A stretch of 64,000 bases of DNA from Gemmatimonadaceae bacterium (lineage in GTDB: Bacteria > Gemmatimonadota > Gemmatimonadetes > Gemmatimonadales > Gemmatimonadaceae): assembly GCA_019186945.1 (NCBI GenBank), contig JABAQJ010000003.1, forward strand, positions 40,531 to 104,530, read 5' to 3'. The position numbers and the translations under genes were made by a program. Positions 55,049-64,000 of this stretch are shown in pieces (the first letter of the stretch is position 1; the number at the start of each line of letters is the position of its first letter). The notes beneath the pieces were generated by a model. It was not told the origin of the DNA, made no database searches, and saw nothing but the letters and a program-made list of their open reading frames with translations.

Positions 55049-56739
55049 ACTCGGTTCAGGACTCGCAGCTGACGGTGGCGGAGAAGGACGCGGAACTGGC
55101 ACGGCTGCGCGCCGAAGTCGCGGTGTGGCGTAACCGGTATGCCAAAGGCGAGAAGCGGCCGATGGCATTCAGCAACTCGGAGGGAGATGTCGCCCCCGTC
55201 TATACGCCGCTCGATGTCGCCGACAGTTCGGTCGACGTCCTCCCAATGCCTGGCGCCTATCCCTTCACACGCGGCATCCATCCGACCGGTTATCGAGGTC
55301 GCTTGTGGACGATGCGACAGTTCGCCGGTTTCGGCAGCGCCTTCGATACCAACCAGCGTTTCAAGTTCCTCCTCCAGCACGGGCAGACGGGACTGTCCAC
55401 GGCCTTCGATTTTCCTACGCTGATGGGCTACGACTCCGACCACCCACGGTCGGAAGGTGAAGTCGGGAAGACGGGCGTCGCGATCTCGAGTCTCGAAGAC
55501 ATGGAGGCGCTGTTCGACGGTATCCCACTGGACCAGGTGTCGACGTCGATGACGATCAACGGTCCGGCTGTGATCCTGTTCTGCTTCTATGTTGCGGCTG
55601 CGGAACGGCAGGGTGTGCCCGTGCGCGCCATTCGTGGAACCGTACAGAACGACATCCTGAAGGAATACATGGCGCAGCACGCGTGGTGTTTCCCGATCGA
55701 ACCCGCGCTTCGCCTGATCGTCGACCTGTTCGAGTGGGGCGCCGAACACGCACCGCTGTGGAATACGATCTCGATATCAGGCTACCATATCCGGGAGGCC
55801 GGGGCCACGGCGGTGCAGGAGCTGGCGTTCACGTTGGCGAACGGCTTCACGTACGTGGAGCGCGGTATGGCACGGGGACTCCCGGTGGACACGTTCGCTC
55901 CCCGCCTCTCGTTCTTCTTTGATATCCACAACGACTTCTTCGAGGAGATCGCCAAGCTCCGCGCGGCGCGCCGCATCTGGGCGCGGCGCATGTGCGAACG
56001 GTACGGTGCGACCGACCCGCGCTCGTGGATGCTCAGGTTCCACTCCCAGACGGCCGGGGTGACGCTTACCGCCCAGCAGCCGACCAACAACGTCGTGCGG
56101 GTTGCCTACCAGGCGCTGGCTGCCGCGCTCGGCGGCACGCAGTCGCTGCATACCAACTCGATGGACGAGACTCTGGCACTGCCGACGGAGGCAGCGGTGC
56201 AGGTCGCCCTGCGGACGCAACAGGTGTTGGCGTACGAGACGGGAGTTCCCAACGTGCTCGACCCGTTAGGTGGATCCTGGTACGTCGAGGCGCTCACCGA
56301 ACGGCTCGAACGCGAGGCCAACGGGATTTTCGACACGATCGACGGAATGGGAGGCGTCGTCAAGGGAATCGAGGAAGGCTGGTTCCAGCGGCGGATTGCC
56401 GAGTCGGCGGCACGACAACAGTGGGAAATCGAGCAGCGGCGGAAGATCGTGGTCGGTGTCAATGACTTCGTAACCGAGGAGCCGGAGTTGTCGATCCCGG
56501 TGCTCAAGGTCGGCGACGACGTGGATCGACAGCAGCGAGCCCGCCTGGCTGCCTTGCGAGCACGGCGCGATTCGGCCCTGCTGGAGGCGCGTCTCCAGGC
56601 GCTGCGCAATGCGGCACGCACCAGCTCCAATCTCATCCCCTACATCCTCGACTGCGCGCGCGCCTACGGCACACTGTACGAGATTCGCCACGCGCTCGAG
56701 GAGGTCTTCGGTGCCTATCGAGAGCCGGTCTTCTTCTGA
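55045..56739 (+). CDS. Acyl-CoA mutase large subunit, isobutyryl-CoA mutase-like
   Basis: Adenosylcobalamin-dependent mutase barrel of 564 residues; the B12-binding domain is a separate protein at 57649. Similarity to methylmalonyl-CoA mutase is clear ([35 protein letters not shown] with His248, [32 protein letters not shown]-like [14 protein letters not shown]). However, the residue pair that binds the methylmalonyl carboxylate is changed: Phe93 (RQFAGFG) in place of Tyr89, and Gln211 (KEYMAQHAW) in place of Arg207. This Phe/Gln pair is the one described for isobutyryl-CoA mutase. It overlaps meaB by four bases. Confidence 0.88.
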   Translation: MNSVQDSQLTVAEKDAELARLRAEVAVWRNRYAKGEKRPMAFSNSEGDVAPVYTPLDVADSSVDVLPMPGAYPFTRGIHPTGYRGRLWTMRQFAGFGSAFDTNQRFKFLLQHGQTGLSTAFDFPTLMGYDSDHPRSEGEVGKTGVAISSLEDMEALFDGIPLDQVSTSMTINGPAVILFCFYVAAAERQGVPVRAIRGTVQNDILKEYMAQHAWCFPIEPALRLIVDLFEWGAEHAPLWNTISISGYHIREAGATAVQELAFTLANGFTYVERGMARGLPVDTFAPRLSFFFDIHNDFFEEIAKLRAARRIWARRMCERYGATDPRSWMLRFHSQTAGVTLTAQQPTNNVVRVAYQALAAALGGTQSLHTNSMDETLALPTEAAVQVALRTQQVLAYETGVPNVLDPLGGSWYVEALTERLEREANGIFDTIDGMGGVVKGIEEGWFQRRIAESAARQQWEIEQRRKIVVGVNDFVTEEPELSIPVLKVGDDVDRQQRARLAALRARRDSALLEARLQALRNAARTSSNLIPYILDCARAYGTLYEIRHALEEVFGAYREPVFF

Positions 56740-56742
56740 CCG

Positions 56743-57549
56743 ATGACCGGAACGGCACGTAGCGCAGCACCGCGCAGGACCGCGCGCCGGGCCGTTACAC
56801 GGAGCGGCACTGACTGGTGGAAAACGTACTTCGATGCGCAATACCTGCTCGAATACGAGCCGATCTTTCGGCTGGAACAGGATCGTCGCGAAGTCCGGCG
56901 ATTGATCGAACTCCTCGGCCTGCCGGTCGGCGCGCGTGTTCTTGACTGCCCGTGTGGGCAGGGCCGCCACGCGCACCTGCTCGCGGAGGCGGGCTTTCGG
57001 GTCGACGGATTCGATTATTCGACGGACCTGTTGCACCGCGCGAAATCTCGAGGTGTCGGTCCGTTCCTTCGTTACACGCGAGGTGACATGCGAAGCCTCC
57101 CGTCGCGCTGGACCGGCCGCTTCGACGCTGTCGTCAACCTTTTCACCTCGTTCGGTTTCTTCGTCGATCCTGACGACGACGCTCGCGTCATCCGCGAGTT
57201 CGCGCGTGTGCTTCGGCCAGGCGGAATCCTGATCTGGCATGGTGGAAGTCGCGATGGCGTAATGGCGAGGTTCCTTGCGCGCGACTGGTGGACGACAACG
57301 AACGGCACGGTGGTAGCACACGAACGCGAGTTCGATCCACTCGGCGGCATTCTCACGATCCGGTCGACATTTCGTGGCCCGGCACGCTCAGGAGCCCGCG
57401 AACATCGCATTCGCCTGTACACAGCGACGCGGCTGGCCGAGTTGTGTGCATCTGCCGGATTGCTCGTTACCCAGGCGTTCGATGCGTGGAATGCGGCTCC
57501 TCTGCGGCGCACATCCACCGAGATGTTGCTGGTCGCACAAAAAGAGTAG
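56743..57549 (+). CDS. Class I SAM-dependent methyltransferase
   Basis: The 268-residue protein shows a Rossmann SAM site: VLDCPCGQGRHAHLLAEAG (about residues 65-83), an acidic strand end (GFDYSTDLLHRA), RGDMRSLPSRW and NLFTSFGFF. The first 25 residues are basic and probably disordered. Substrate is unknown; ubiquinone/biotin-type relatives share this core. It lies three bases after the mutase large subunit and 99 nt before the small subunit, so it splits the two mutase genes. Confidence 0.83.
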   Translation: MTGTARSAAPRRTARRAVTRSGTDWWKTYFDAQYLLEYEPIFRLEQDRREVRRLIELLGLPVGARVLDCPCGQGRHAHLLAEAGFRVDGFDYSTDLLHRAKSRGVGPFLRYTRGDMRSLPSRWTGRFDAVVNLFTSFGFFVDPDDDARVIREFARVLRPGGILIWHGGSRDGVMARFLARDWWTTTNGTVVAHEREFDPLGGILTIRSTFRGPARSGAREHRIRLYTATRLAELCASAGLLVTQAFDAWNAAPLRRTSTEMLLVAQKE

Positions 57550-57648
57550 CCGCAGGCACCGCCACCGACCGGCGTCTGCTGCCACGCGAAGTCGGCAGTC
57601 GCTAGCTTTCCGGCGGCATCCGTACACCCCTGACCACAGTTTTTCTGC

Positions 57649-58058
<410 letters not shown>

Positions 58059-58062
<4 letters not shown>

Positions 58063-59732
58063 CCTCCAGGTTGCGCCAGGCGAGTGACGAGCTTCGCGCG
58101 CTCGAGGAGCGATTGCGCGCCGGTGGTGGCGTCGAACGAATCGCTCGCCAGCACAAACAGGGCAAGTGGACCGCGAGGGAGCGAATCGCAGCGTTGTGCG
58201 ACTCCGCGACCCGGTTTCTGGAGGTGGGATTGCTGGTGGCATACGACCAGTACGACGGCCAGGCGCCGGGAGCTGGGGTTGTCACCGGTATCGGACTCGT
58301 GAATGGTCGTGAGATCGTGGTAGTGGCCAACGACGCCACCGTGAAGGCTGGGTCGTGGTGGCCGGAGACCATACGCAAGATCTTGCGCGCGCAGGAAATC
58401 GCGATGCGCTGCCGGATCCCGATCGTGTATCTGGTGGATTCGGCCGGCGTCAATCTTCCGTATCAGGGCGGGGTCTTCCCGGGACAATACGGCGCTTCAC
58501 GGATCTTCTATTACAACTCGATCATGCGGCGGTACCTTCGCTTGCCGCAGATTGCCGCCGTTATGGGTCCGTGCATCGCGGGTGGCGCGTACCTGCCAGC
58601 GTTGTCGGACGTGATTCTGATGGTCAAGGGTACGTCGTTCATGGGGCTTGGCGGACCGAACCTGGTCAAGGGCGCGACGGGGCAGAGTATAGATGCGGAG
58701 ACGTTAGGCGGCGCGACCACGCATACGGAAGTCAGTGGCGTGGCTCACTACTCGGCGGACACGGACGAGGCGTGCCTGGCGCACATCCGCCAGCTGCTCG
58801 ATCGCCTGCCGCGCAGAGGCGTTGCTTCTGCGACAGGAACAGGTCCGGGAGCCGAACCCGAGTCCGCCGGCGTCCACCAGACGCATCGATCTTTCGGTAC
58901 CGGGGACGGCGAGGCGCACGAGTCGGAACTGTACGATGTCCTGCCCGCAGACCACCGTATGTCCTACGACATGCGCGCCATCCTCCGGGTCTTCGTGGAT
59001 CGCGGTGTCGTCGACGAGTTCCAGCCCATGCTTGCCCGGGAGCTGATCTGCGCGGATGCCAGCATCGAGGGGATCCCTGTCGGCATCCTCGCCAATCAAC
59101 GCGGTCTCATCAAGGGACGCCCCGGGGAAAAGCCACGCTTCGGCGGCATTCTCTACGCGGAAAGCGCAGAAAAGGCGGCATTCTTCATCGAACGCTGCGA
59201 TCGCGAAGGCCTGCCGTTGCTTTTCGTGCAGGACGTCTCCGGTTTCATGGTCGGTCCCGAAGCGGAGCACGAGGGCATCATCCGCGCCGGCGCGCGCTTC
59301 GTTGAGGCGATGGCATGCGCACGCGTACCGAAGCTCGTCCTCACCGTCAATCACGCGTCGGGAGCGGGCTATTATGCCATGGCCGGCCAGGGATTCGATC
59401 CCGACTTCATATTCACGTGGCCTACCGGACGCATGGGCGTGATGGAGGGCGAGTCGGCCATCCAGGCTGTCCATGGCCCCGCCATTGCCGACGCCCGCCA
59501 GGCCAACCGTCAGCTCGATCCAGATGTCGAGCGGGCCATAGAGGATATGCGCCAGGACTACGAGCACCAGTTGGATGCCAGGTTCGCCGCGGCACGCGGC
59601 TACGTGGATGCCGTGATCTATCCGGAGGACACGCGAGACGTCATCGCCATGGCTCTCCGCGCATCGCGCAACAATCCCGGACCACACATCGGTCCGTTCA
59701 CGCTTCCCCCGCAACCGGAGCTCGTCCGATGA
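58059..59732 (+). CDS. Acyl-CoA carboxylase carboxyltransferase subunit (MCC/GCC beta-like)
   Basis: The 557-residue crotonase-fold protein resembles the beta subunits of methylcrotonyl-CoA and geranyl-CoA carboxylase: [16 protein letters not shown] near the start, [80 protein letters not shown] and, in the second half, [22 protein letters not shown] and [15 protein letters not shown]. No biotin carboxylase or biotin carrier is encoded nearby, so the alpha subunit must come from elsewhere. GTG at 58059; the DUF1446 gene overlaps its stop. Confidence 0.92.
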
Positions 59733-61096
59733 CCGCTCGTCCGGTTGTTCGCGTAGCCAGCGGCCAGGGATTCTGGGGAGACTGGCTCGAAGCTCCCCGC
59801 CGTCAGGTCGAAGGCGGTCCCGTCGACTACCTCATGCTCGACTACCTCGCCGAAGTCACCATGTCGATCCTGCAGAAGCAGAAGGAGCGGGATCCGGCGA
59901 TGGGCTATGCACGTGACTTCGTCGGGGCGATCGAGTCGGTTCTCGACTCCATCGTCGAGCGGGGCGTGCGTGTCGTCGCCAATGCCGGCGGCGTCAATCC
60001 CACTGCCTGTGCCGACGCGATCCTGGCGTTGGCGAACGCGCGCGGCGTGCGCGGGCGACTTCGACTCGGCGTCGTCACCGGTGACGACCTCCTGCCGCAC
60101 CTCGATGCCCTCCTTGCTGGAGGACATTCGCTCGCGAACATGGACACCGGCGCTCCGCTCGCCGATGTGCGCGATCGCGTGCTGTCGGCGAATGCCTACA
60201 TCGGTTCGACGCCGATCGTCGAAGCGCTGGGTCGTGAAGCGGACATCGTGATCACCGGTCGCTCCACGGATACGGCTCTTACCATGGCGCCACTCCGCCA
60301 CGAATTCGGTTGGAGCGCGTCCGATTGGGACCGCCTTGCCGCCGGAATCGTAGCGGGTCACATCATCGAGTGCGGTGCGCAGTGCTCCGGCGGCAACTGT
60401 CTGATCGACTGGCAGAATGTGCCGGACCTGGCGAACGTCGGCTATCCGATCGTGGAAGGCCATGCGGACGGAAGCTTCGAAATCGTGAAACATCCTGGCA
60501 CTGGCGGCTGGATTACGGTCCCTTCGGTGAAGGAACAGCTCGTATACGAGATGGGTGATCCGCACGCCTATATCACGCCGGACGTCATTGCCGACTTCAC
60601 GACCATCAGGTTGGAGCAGACGGGGGACGATCGTGTCAGAGTGTTCGGCGTACGCGGCCGACCGCCTACCGACAGCCTCAAGGTATCCATCGCATATCGT
60701 GCCGGATTCAAGGCCGTTGGTACGCTCGTCTACGCCTGGCCGGATGCCATCGCCAAAGCGCAGCTGGCGGATCGCGTACTGAGGGAGCGCCTGGATAACC
60801 TCGGCCTGCGTTTCGAAACGATCCTCACGGAGTTCCTTGGGGTAAGCGCCACGCATGGTCCACTGGCCGGCGACGGTCGCGATGCACCCGAGGTGCAGCT
60901 CCGCGTTGGCGTACGATCGGAGGACAGGCGCATGGTGGAGCGCTTCACCAGGGAGATCGCGCCATTGGTGCTCAACGGGCCGCCGTCGGTGACCGGCTTC
61001 GCTGGCGGGCGGCCAAAGGTCGAAGAGATCGTCGCGTACTGGCCCGCCCTCATCGACAAGCGCGTCGTGAAAACGTCCGTGGAGATCCTGTCATGA
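59729..61096 (+). CDS. AtuA-like protein, N-terminal (DUF1446) part
   Basis: The 455-residue protein matches the main domain of AtuA from the acyclic terpene utilisation pathway: [74 protein letters not shown] and [19 protein letters not shown]. AtuA is required for citronellol and geraniol catabolism in Pseudomonas but its reaction is unproven. Here the C-terminal domain is a separate gene. I chose ATG at 59729 (ATGA overlap with the carboxylase). The pairing with a carboxyltransferase mirrors the atu cluster. Confidence 0.87.
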   Translation: MTARPVVRVASGQGFWGDWLEAPRRQVEGGPVDYLMLDYLAEVTMSILQKQKERDPAMGYARDFVGAIESVLDSIVERGVRVVANAGGVNPTACADAILALANARGVRGRLRLGVVTGDDLLPHLDALLAGGHSLANMDTGAPLADVRDRVLSANAYIGSTPIVEALGREADIVITGRSTDTALTMAPLRHEFGWSASDWDRLAAGIVAGHIIECGAQCSGGNCLIDWQNVPDLANVGYPIVEGHADGSFEIVKHPGTGGWITVPSVKEQLVYEMGDPHAYITPDVIADFTTIRLEQTGDDRVRVFGVRGRPPTDSLKVSIAYRAGFKAVGTLVYAWPDAIAKAQLADRVLRERLDNLGLRFETILTEFLGVSATHGPLAGDGRDAPEVQLRVGVRSEDRRMVERFTREIAPLVLNGPPSVTGFAGGRPKVEEIVAYWPALIDKRVVKTSVEILS

Positions 61097-61443
61097 GAGT
61101 CCGAATGCTCGATCTTGCCCACGCGCGCTCTGGCGACAAGGGCGATACCGCGAATGTCGGCGTGATCGCGTTGCGGCCGGAATGGTACGAGTTGCTGGTC
61201 CAACGTCTCACGGTTGACGTCGTTTCGAAGCACTTCGCCGGCATCATCGCCGGTCCTGTCGTCCGATTTGAGCTGCCGAATCTCGGTGCGCTCAACTTCC
61301 TTCTCCATGGTGCCCTGGACGGCGGCGGAACGCAGTCGCTCAAGACGGACGCCCAGGGGAAGGTGTTCTCGACGGCGATGCTGCGCCTGGTGCTGGAGGT
61401 GCCCGATGCCGACGCCGTCCGCCTCGGACTACCCCAGGTCTGA
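61093..61443 (+). CDS. AtuA-like protein, C-terminal ferredoxin-fold part
   Basis: The 116-residue protein matches the last domain of fused AtuA proteins: [20 protein letters not shown] (about residues 12-31), [20 protein letters not shown] and [13 protein letters not shown]. It overlaps the DUF1446 gene by four bases (ATGA), so both halves are probably made in equal amounts and work as a complex. Overlaps the next small gene by 38 nt. Confidence 0.87.
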   Translation: MRVRMLDLAHARSGDKGDTANVGVIALRPEWYELLVQRLTVDVVSKHFAGIIAGPVVRFELPNLGALNFLLHGALDGGGTQSLKTDAQGKVFSTAMLRLVLEVPDADAVRLGLPQV

Positions 61444-61630
61444 CGAGACTCTGGTGTCCACCGCTCAACGCCTGAGACTCGGTGCGCTCCTCGCGGGGAT
61501 CGCGTTGCTCGCATATGGAATCCGCGCCGACGATGAGACGATACGTCTTGCCGCCATCGTCATCCTGGCTGGCGGGTTCCTCCTGAGGTTCATCGCCGTA
61601 CCACGGCGGGATGAGCCCAAAGAGCCCTGA
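61406..61630 (+). CDS. Small two-helix membrane protein
   Basis: A 74-residue protein with two hydrophobic segments (about residues 27-41 and 48-65, LGALLAGIALLAYGI and LAAIVILAGGFLLRFI) and charged ends. ATG at 61406 has a GGAGG 7 nt upstream inside the AtuA C-terminal gene. A GTG at 61451 would shorten it. No family recognised. It overlaps the U32 gene if that gene starts at 61611. Confidence 0.55.
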   Translation: MPTPSASDYPRSDETLVSTAQRLRLGALLAGIALLAYGIRADDETIRLAAIVILAGGFLLRFIAVPRRDEPKEP

Positions 61631-64000
61631 CGGGAACCAGGTGTCGGAGTATGTGCGAAGTCGTCCCGCACGGCACCATGTGTCCGTGAGGCCGATTCCC
61701 GAGCTGCTCGCACCGGCTGGCTCCCTTGATGCAGTTCGCGCAGCCGTTGCCAACGGCGCTAACGCCATCTACCTGGGCGTGGAGAAGTTCAACGCCCGGG
61801 ACGAAGGGGCGCAGCTCTCCATGGCCGAGCTCGAGATCGCTTGCGCCACTGCACACTCGCGCGGCGTACGCATCTATCTGACACTGAACACGCTGATCAA
61901 ACCCGCGGAGCTCGACGATGCGTTGCGTCATCTCGGCGCATGCATTGACGCGGGCATCGACGCTGCGATCGTGCAGGATATTGGCCTGGTTTCGCTCATA
62001 CGCAGAGTCTATCCCGGCTTCGAGTTGCACGGCTCCACGCAGATGACGGTCCACGATGCCGATGGCGCCCGGCTCATGAGCGACATCGGAGTGCATCGCG
62101 TGGTGCTGGCTCGAGAGAACACGCTCAACGACATCCGCGCGATCCGCGACGCCGTTCCGGACCTGGGCCTCGAGAGCTTCGTTCACGGTGCACTGTGCAT
62201 TTCATACTCCGGGCAATGCCTCATGTCGGGCATGATCTCCGAGCGCAGCGCCAATCGCGGGGCTTGTGCGCAGGCTTGCCGGAAGGACTACATCCTCCGC
62301 GATGCCGCTACGCGAGCGGAACTAGACCGCGGGTATCTCATTTCTGCGCGCGATCTGGCCGCTCACGATCATCTCGGTGAGTTGGCGCAGGAGGGTATCG
62401 GCTGCCTCAAGATCGAGGGGCGCAAGAAGAAGCCGGAGTACGTCGCCACAGTCACGCACGGGTACCGCACCTTTCTCGACCGCCTTGCCTCAGGGAGCGA
62501 CGGGCTCCCTTCGCCCGAAGAAGTACGACCCCTCGTGCAGATATTCAGTCGCGGTTTCACCGGCGGCATGTACGGTGGCCGGGTTGGGCGCGACTACGTC
62601 ACGCGCGAGCATCCGGACAACCGCGGTCATGCGATCGGCGTCGTGGTCGACCGGAATCGCGGAGAGATCGTCATTGCAGTCTCGCACCCGGTTGCTGCTG
62701 GCGACGGACTGGCGTTCGAGCCGCCAGACGAAGCAGCCGGTAACGCTGTCGGGTGTGCGATTGACGACGTCCGGACGCTGTCGTCATATCCGGGAGGCGT
62801 GAGGCAGGCTATCGTCGCCCGGCTCGAAGTTCGCCCGGGATGGCGCGTCGTCCGCAGTTCCCAGGCATCGCTGAATGCGTCGGCCCGCGAGTCGTTCGCG
62901 ACCATTCCGCTTTCGGCTCGACCCCGCATTGCCTTGCACGTGCGCTGTTTTGGTTCGGCGGGATCGCCACTCAAGGCACTGGTGTCGGCCTGTGGCACTG
63001 AAGTCTCCGTTACCTCCGAACTCCCACTCGCCCCGGCCCGGGAGCACGCTCTCGACGTCGCGAAGCTGCGCGAGCACTTCGACCGCTTGGGCGAGACGCA
63101 GTTCGCATTGGGCGATCTCGACGCACGCGGCCTGGCCGAACGGCTCTTCCTCCCGGTCAGCGAATTGAATCGGCTGCGACAGCATGCTGTCGCGCAGTTG
63201 CAGGCACACATCGAGTGGTCGGCGTCCGGCGCGCGCGCCGAGCGTGATCTTCGGATCAGCCAGGTGGTTTCCAGAGTCGAAACCGACATTCGTTGCGACG
63301 AGCCCCCGGGCGGCTTCGCACTGAGCGCCGAGGTATTTCTACATGACGACGCCCTGGCGGCTGCGGACGGCGGGGCGACTCATGTCGTCTTCGACCCCTT
63401 TCTCCGGCATCCGGCGCCCAGCCGAGCGAGCTTGAGCGAGCTGCGTGACATCCTTGCCCAGCGCGGTGTCGAGTTGCATCTGAAGCTGCCAACCATCGTT
63501 CGGCCGGACGATCGACCGGCGGTGGAGCGATGGCTTGACCTCGACATGCCCGTGGTGACGGGGCACGCGGGAATGGCGACTTCGCTGGCCCGACGCGGCC
63601 GTACGGTGACTGCGGACTACGCCGTCAATTGCTTCAATCAGCATACCGCGGCTGAGTTCTTCAACCGCGGAGTTCGCCGGCTCGTCGCATCGGTCGAGCT
63701 GACGGTGGACGAATTGCGAGCCCTTACGAGCCCATGGGCTGGCAGGGGATTCGACGTGGTGCTCTACGGCCGACCGGAAGGAATGACGCTCGAACACTGC
63801 GTACTCTCGGCTGCCTTCTCGCGGGAGCCACGCACCTGCCGCGACCTGTGCGTCCGCTCTCATCCCGATGTCGAGCTGACGGACCCAGCCGGGTATCCGT
63901 TCCCCGTCGCGACGGATGTCGCATGCCGCAACCGGCTCCTCCATTCGCGTCCGATCGATGGCTCCGAGTTCCTTTCGGCACTCTGGCGCATTGGCGTGCG
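61611..64000 (+). CDS. U32 family peptidase-like protein, cut by window end
   Basis: The frame stays open from ATG 61611 to the last base, about 796 residues, without the stop. The N-terminal U32 core is clear: PELLAPAGSLDAVRAAVANGANAIYLG, FELHGSTQMTVHDADGARL, ESFVHGALCISYSGQCLMSG, RSANRGACAQACRKDY and CLKIEGRKKKPEYVA. These cysteines match the iron-sulfur ligands of U32 proteins involved in rRNA or ubiquinone hydroxylation. A second half (about 300 onward) includes a further C-x3-C (CRDLC) and YGRPEGMTLEHCVL. RlhA-like rRNA hydroxylation is the best guess. GTG at 61680 and 61686 are alternative starts closer to the family start. Confidence 0.85.
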   Translation, partial: MSPKSPDGNQVSEYVRSRPARHHVSVRPIPELLAPAGSLDAVRAAVANGANAIYLGVEKFNARDEGAQLSMAELEIACATAHSRGVRIYLTLNTLIKPAELDDALRHLGACIDAGIDAAIVQDIGLVSLIRRVYPGFELHGSTQMTVHDADGARLMSDIGVHRVVLARENTLNDIRAIRDAVPDLGLESFVHGALCISYSGQCLMSGMISERSANRGACAQACRKDYILRDAATRAELDRGYLISARDLAAHDHLGELAQEGIGCLKIEGRKKKPEYVATVTHGYRTFLDRLASGSDGLPSPEEVRPLVQIFSRGFTGGMYGGRVGRDYVTREHPDNRGHAIGVVVDRNRGEIVIAVSHPVAAGDGLAFEPPDEAAGNAVGCAIDDVRTLSSYPGGVRQAIVARLEVRPGWRVVRSSQASLNASARESFATIPLSARPRIALHVRCFGSAGSPLKALVSACGTEVSVTSELPLAPAREHALDVAKLREHFDRLGETQFALGDLDARGLAERLFLPVSELNRLRQHAVAQLQAHIEWSASGARAERDLRISQVVSRVETDIRCDEPPGGFALSAEVFLHDDALAAADGGATHVVFDPFLRHPAPSRASLSELRDILAQRGVELHLKLPTIVRPDDRPAVERWLDLDMPVVTGHAGMATSLARRGRTVTADYAVNCFNQHTAAEFFNRGVRRLVASVELTVDELRALTSPWAGRGFDVVLYGRPEGMTLEHCVLSAAFSREPRTCRDLCVRSHPDVELTDPAGYPFPVATDVACRNRLLHSRPIDGSEFLSALWRIGV

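Overview
The window is a dense, GC-rich bacterial chromosome segment made almost entirely of core-metabolism genes. I see no plasmid, phage, insertion sequence, CRISPR array or tRNA. Gene content points to a diderm of the Gemmatimonadota type: lipoprotein signals, an outer-membrane-like beta protein, archaeal/eukaryotic-type ProRS, eukaryotic-type PurB, and a mutase/carboxylase/AtuA block. The phylum assignment is inference from gene style, not a measured phylogeny. Genes are tightly packed; most neighbours overlap by 1-40 nt, often as ATGA or GTGA.

Layout. 1-7566 (+): tail of an M16 peptidase, ald, dut and the rod-shape block mreB-mreC-mreD-mrdA-rodA. 7751-8275 (-): an NTF2-like lipoprotein. 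8677-17803 (+): accD-folC-hisS-proS-lysA-phosphoesterase-guaA and two small membrane proteins. 17889-18341 (-): a ptsN-like EIIA. 18506-20265 (+): dusB-larB. 20390-20744 (+): tmRNA with its own promoter and a 15-bp terminator hairpin. 20860-35336 (-): an apparent 13-gene polycistron running truA, a degenerate transaldolase, htrA, purB, purC, psd, pssA, purS, purQ, a zinc-ribbon protein, purL, purF, ppdK. 35471-45091 (+): tryptophan genes trpD, trpC, trpF, trpB and trpA mixed with signalling genes (a GAF/coiled-coil protein, a HEAT-repeat protein, an HD-GYP protein), with lexA on the opposite strand at 37805-38413. 45116-46089 (+): a YqeK-like hydrolase and a LytR_C protein. 46018-47990 (-): rlmN and a beta-rich exported protein. 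48106-53935 (+): vanZ-like, aspS, phoH, ybeY and two CBS-domain transporter-like proteins. 53960-61443 (+): a B12-dependent acyl-CoA mutase cluster (meaB, large subunit, methyltransferase, small subunit, carboxyltransferase, split AtuA). 61406-64000 (+): a small membrane protein and a U32 peptidase-family protein cut by the window edge.

The observations I rate highest are: (1) a transaldolase-fold protein at 33901-34563 in which the Schiff-base lysine, the helper aspartate and the phosphate-binding arginine are all replaced; (2) an acyl-CoA mutase at 55045-56739 annotated by similarity as methylmalonyl-CoA mutase but carrying the Phe/Gln pair of isobutyryl-CoA mutase, set in an operon with a carboxyltransferase and a split AtuA; (3) HEAT and HD-GYP genes wedged between trpB and trpA that appear to share an unnamed N-terminal domain; (4) an in-frame 30-nt tandem repeat with a GGGGTCAGACCCC palindrome inside trpC; (5) a strong TTA-GGY codon-pair habit; (6) two promoters placed so that transcripts would start at the AUG.
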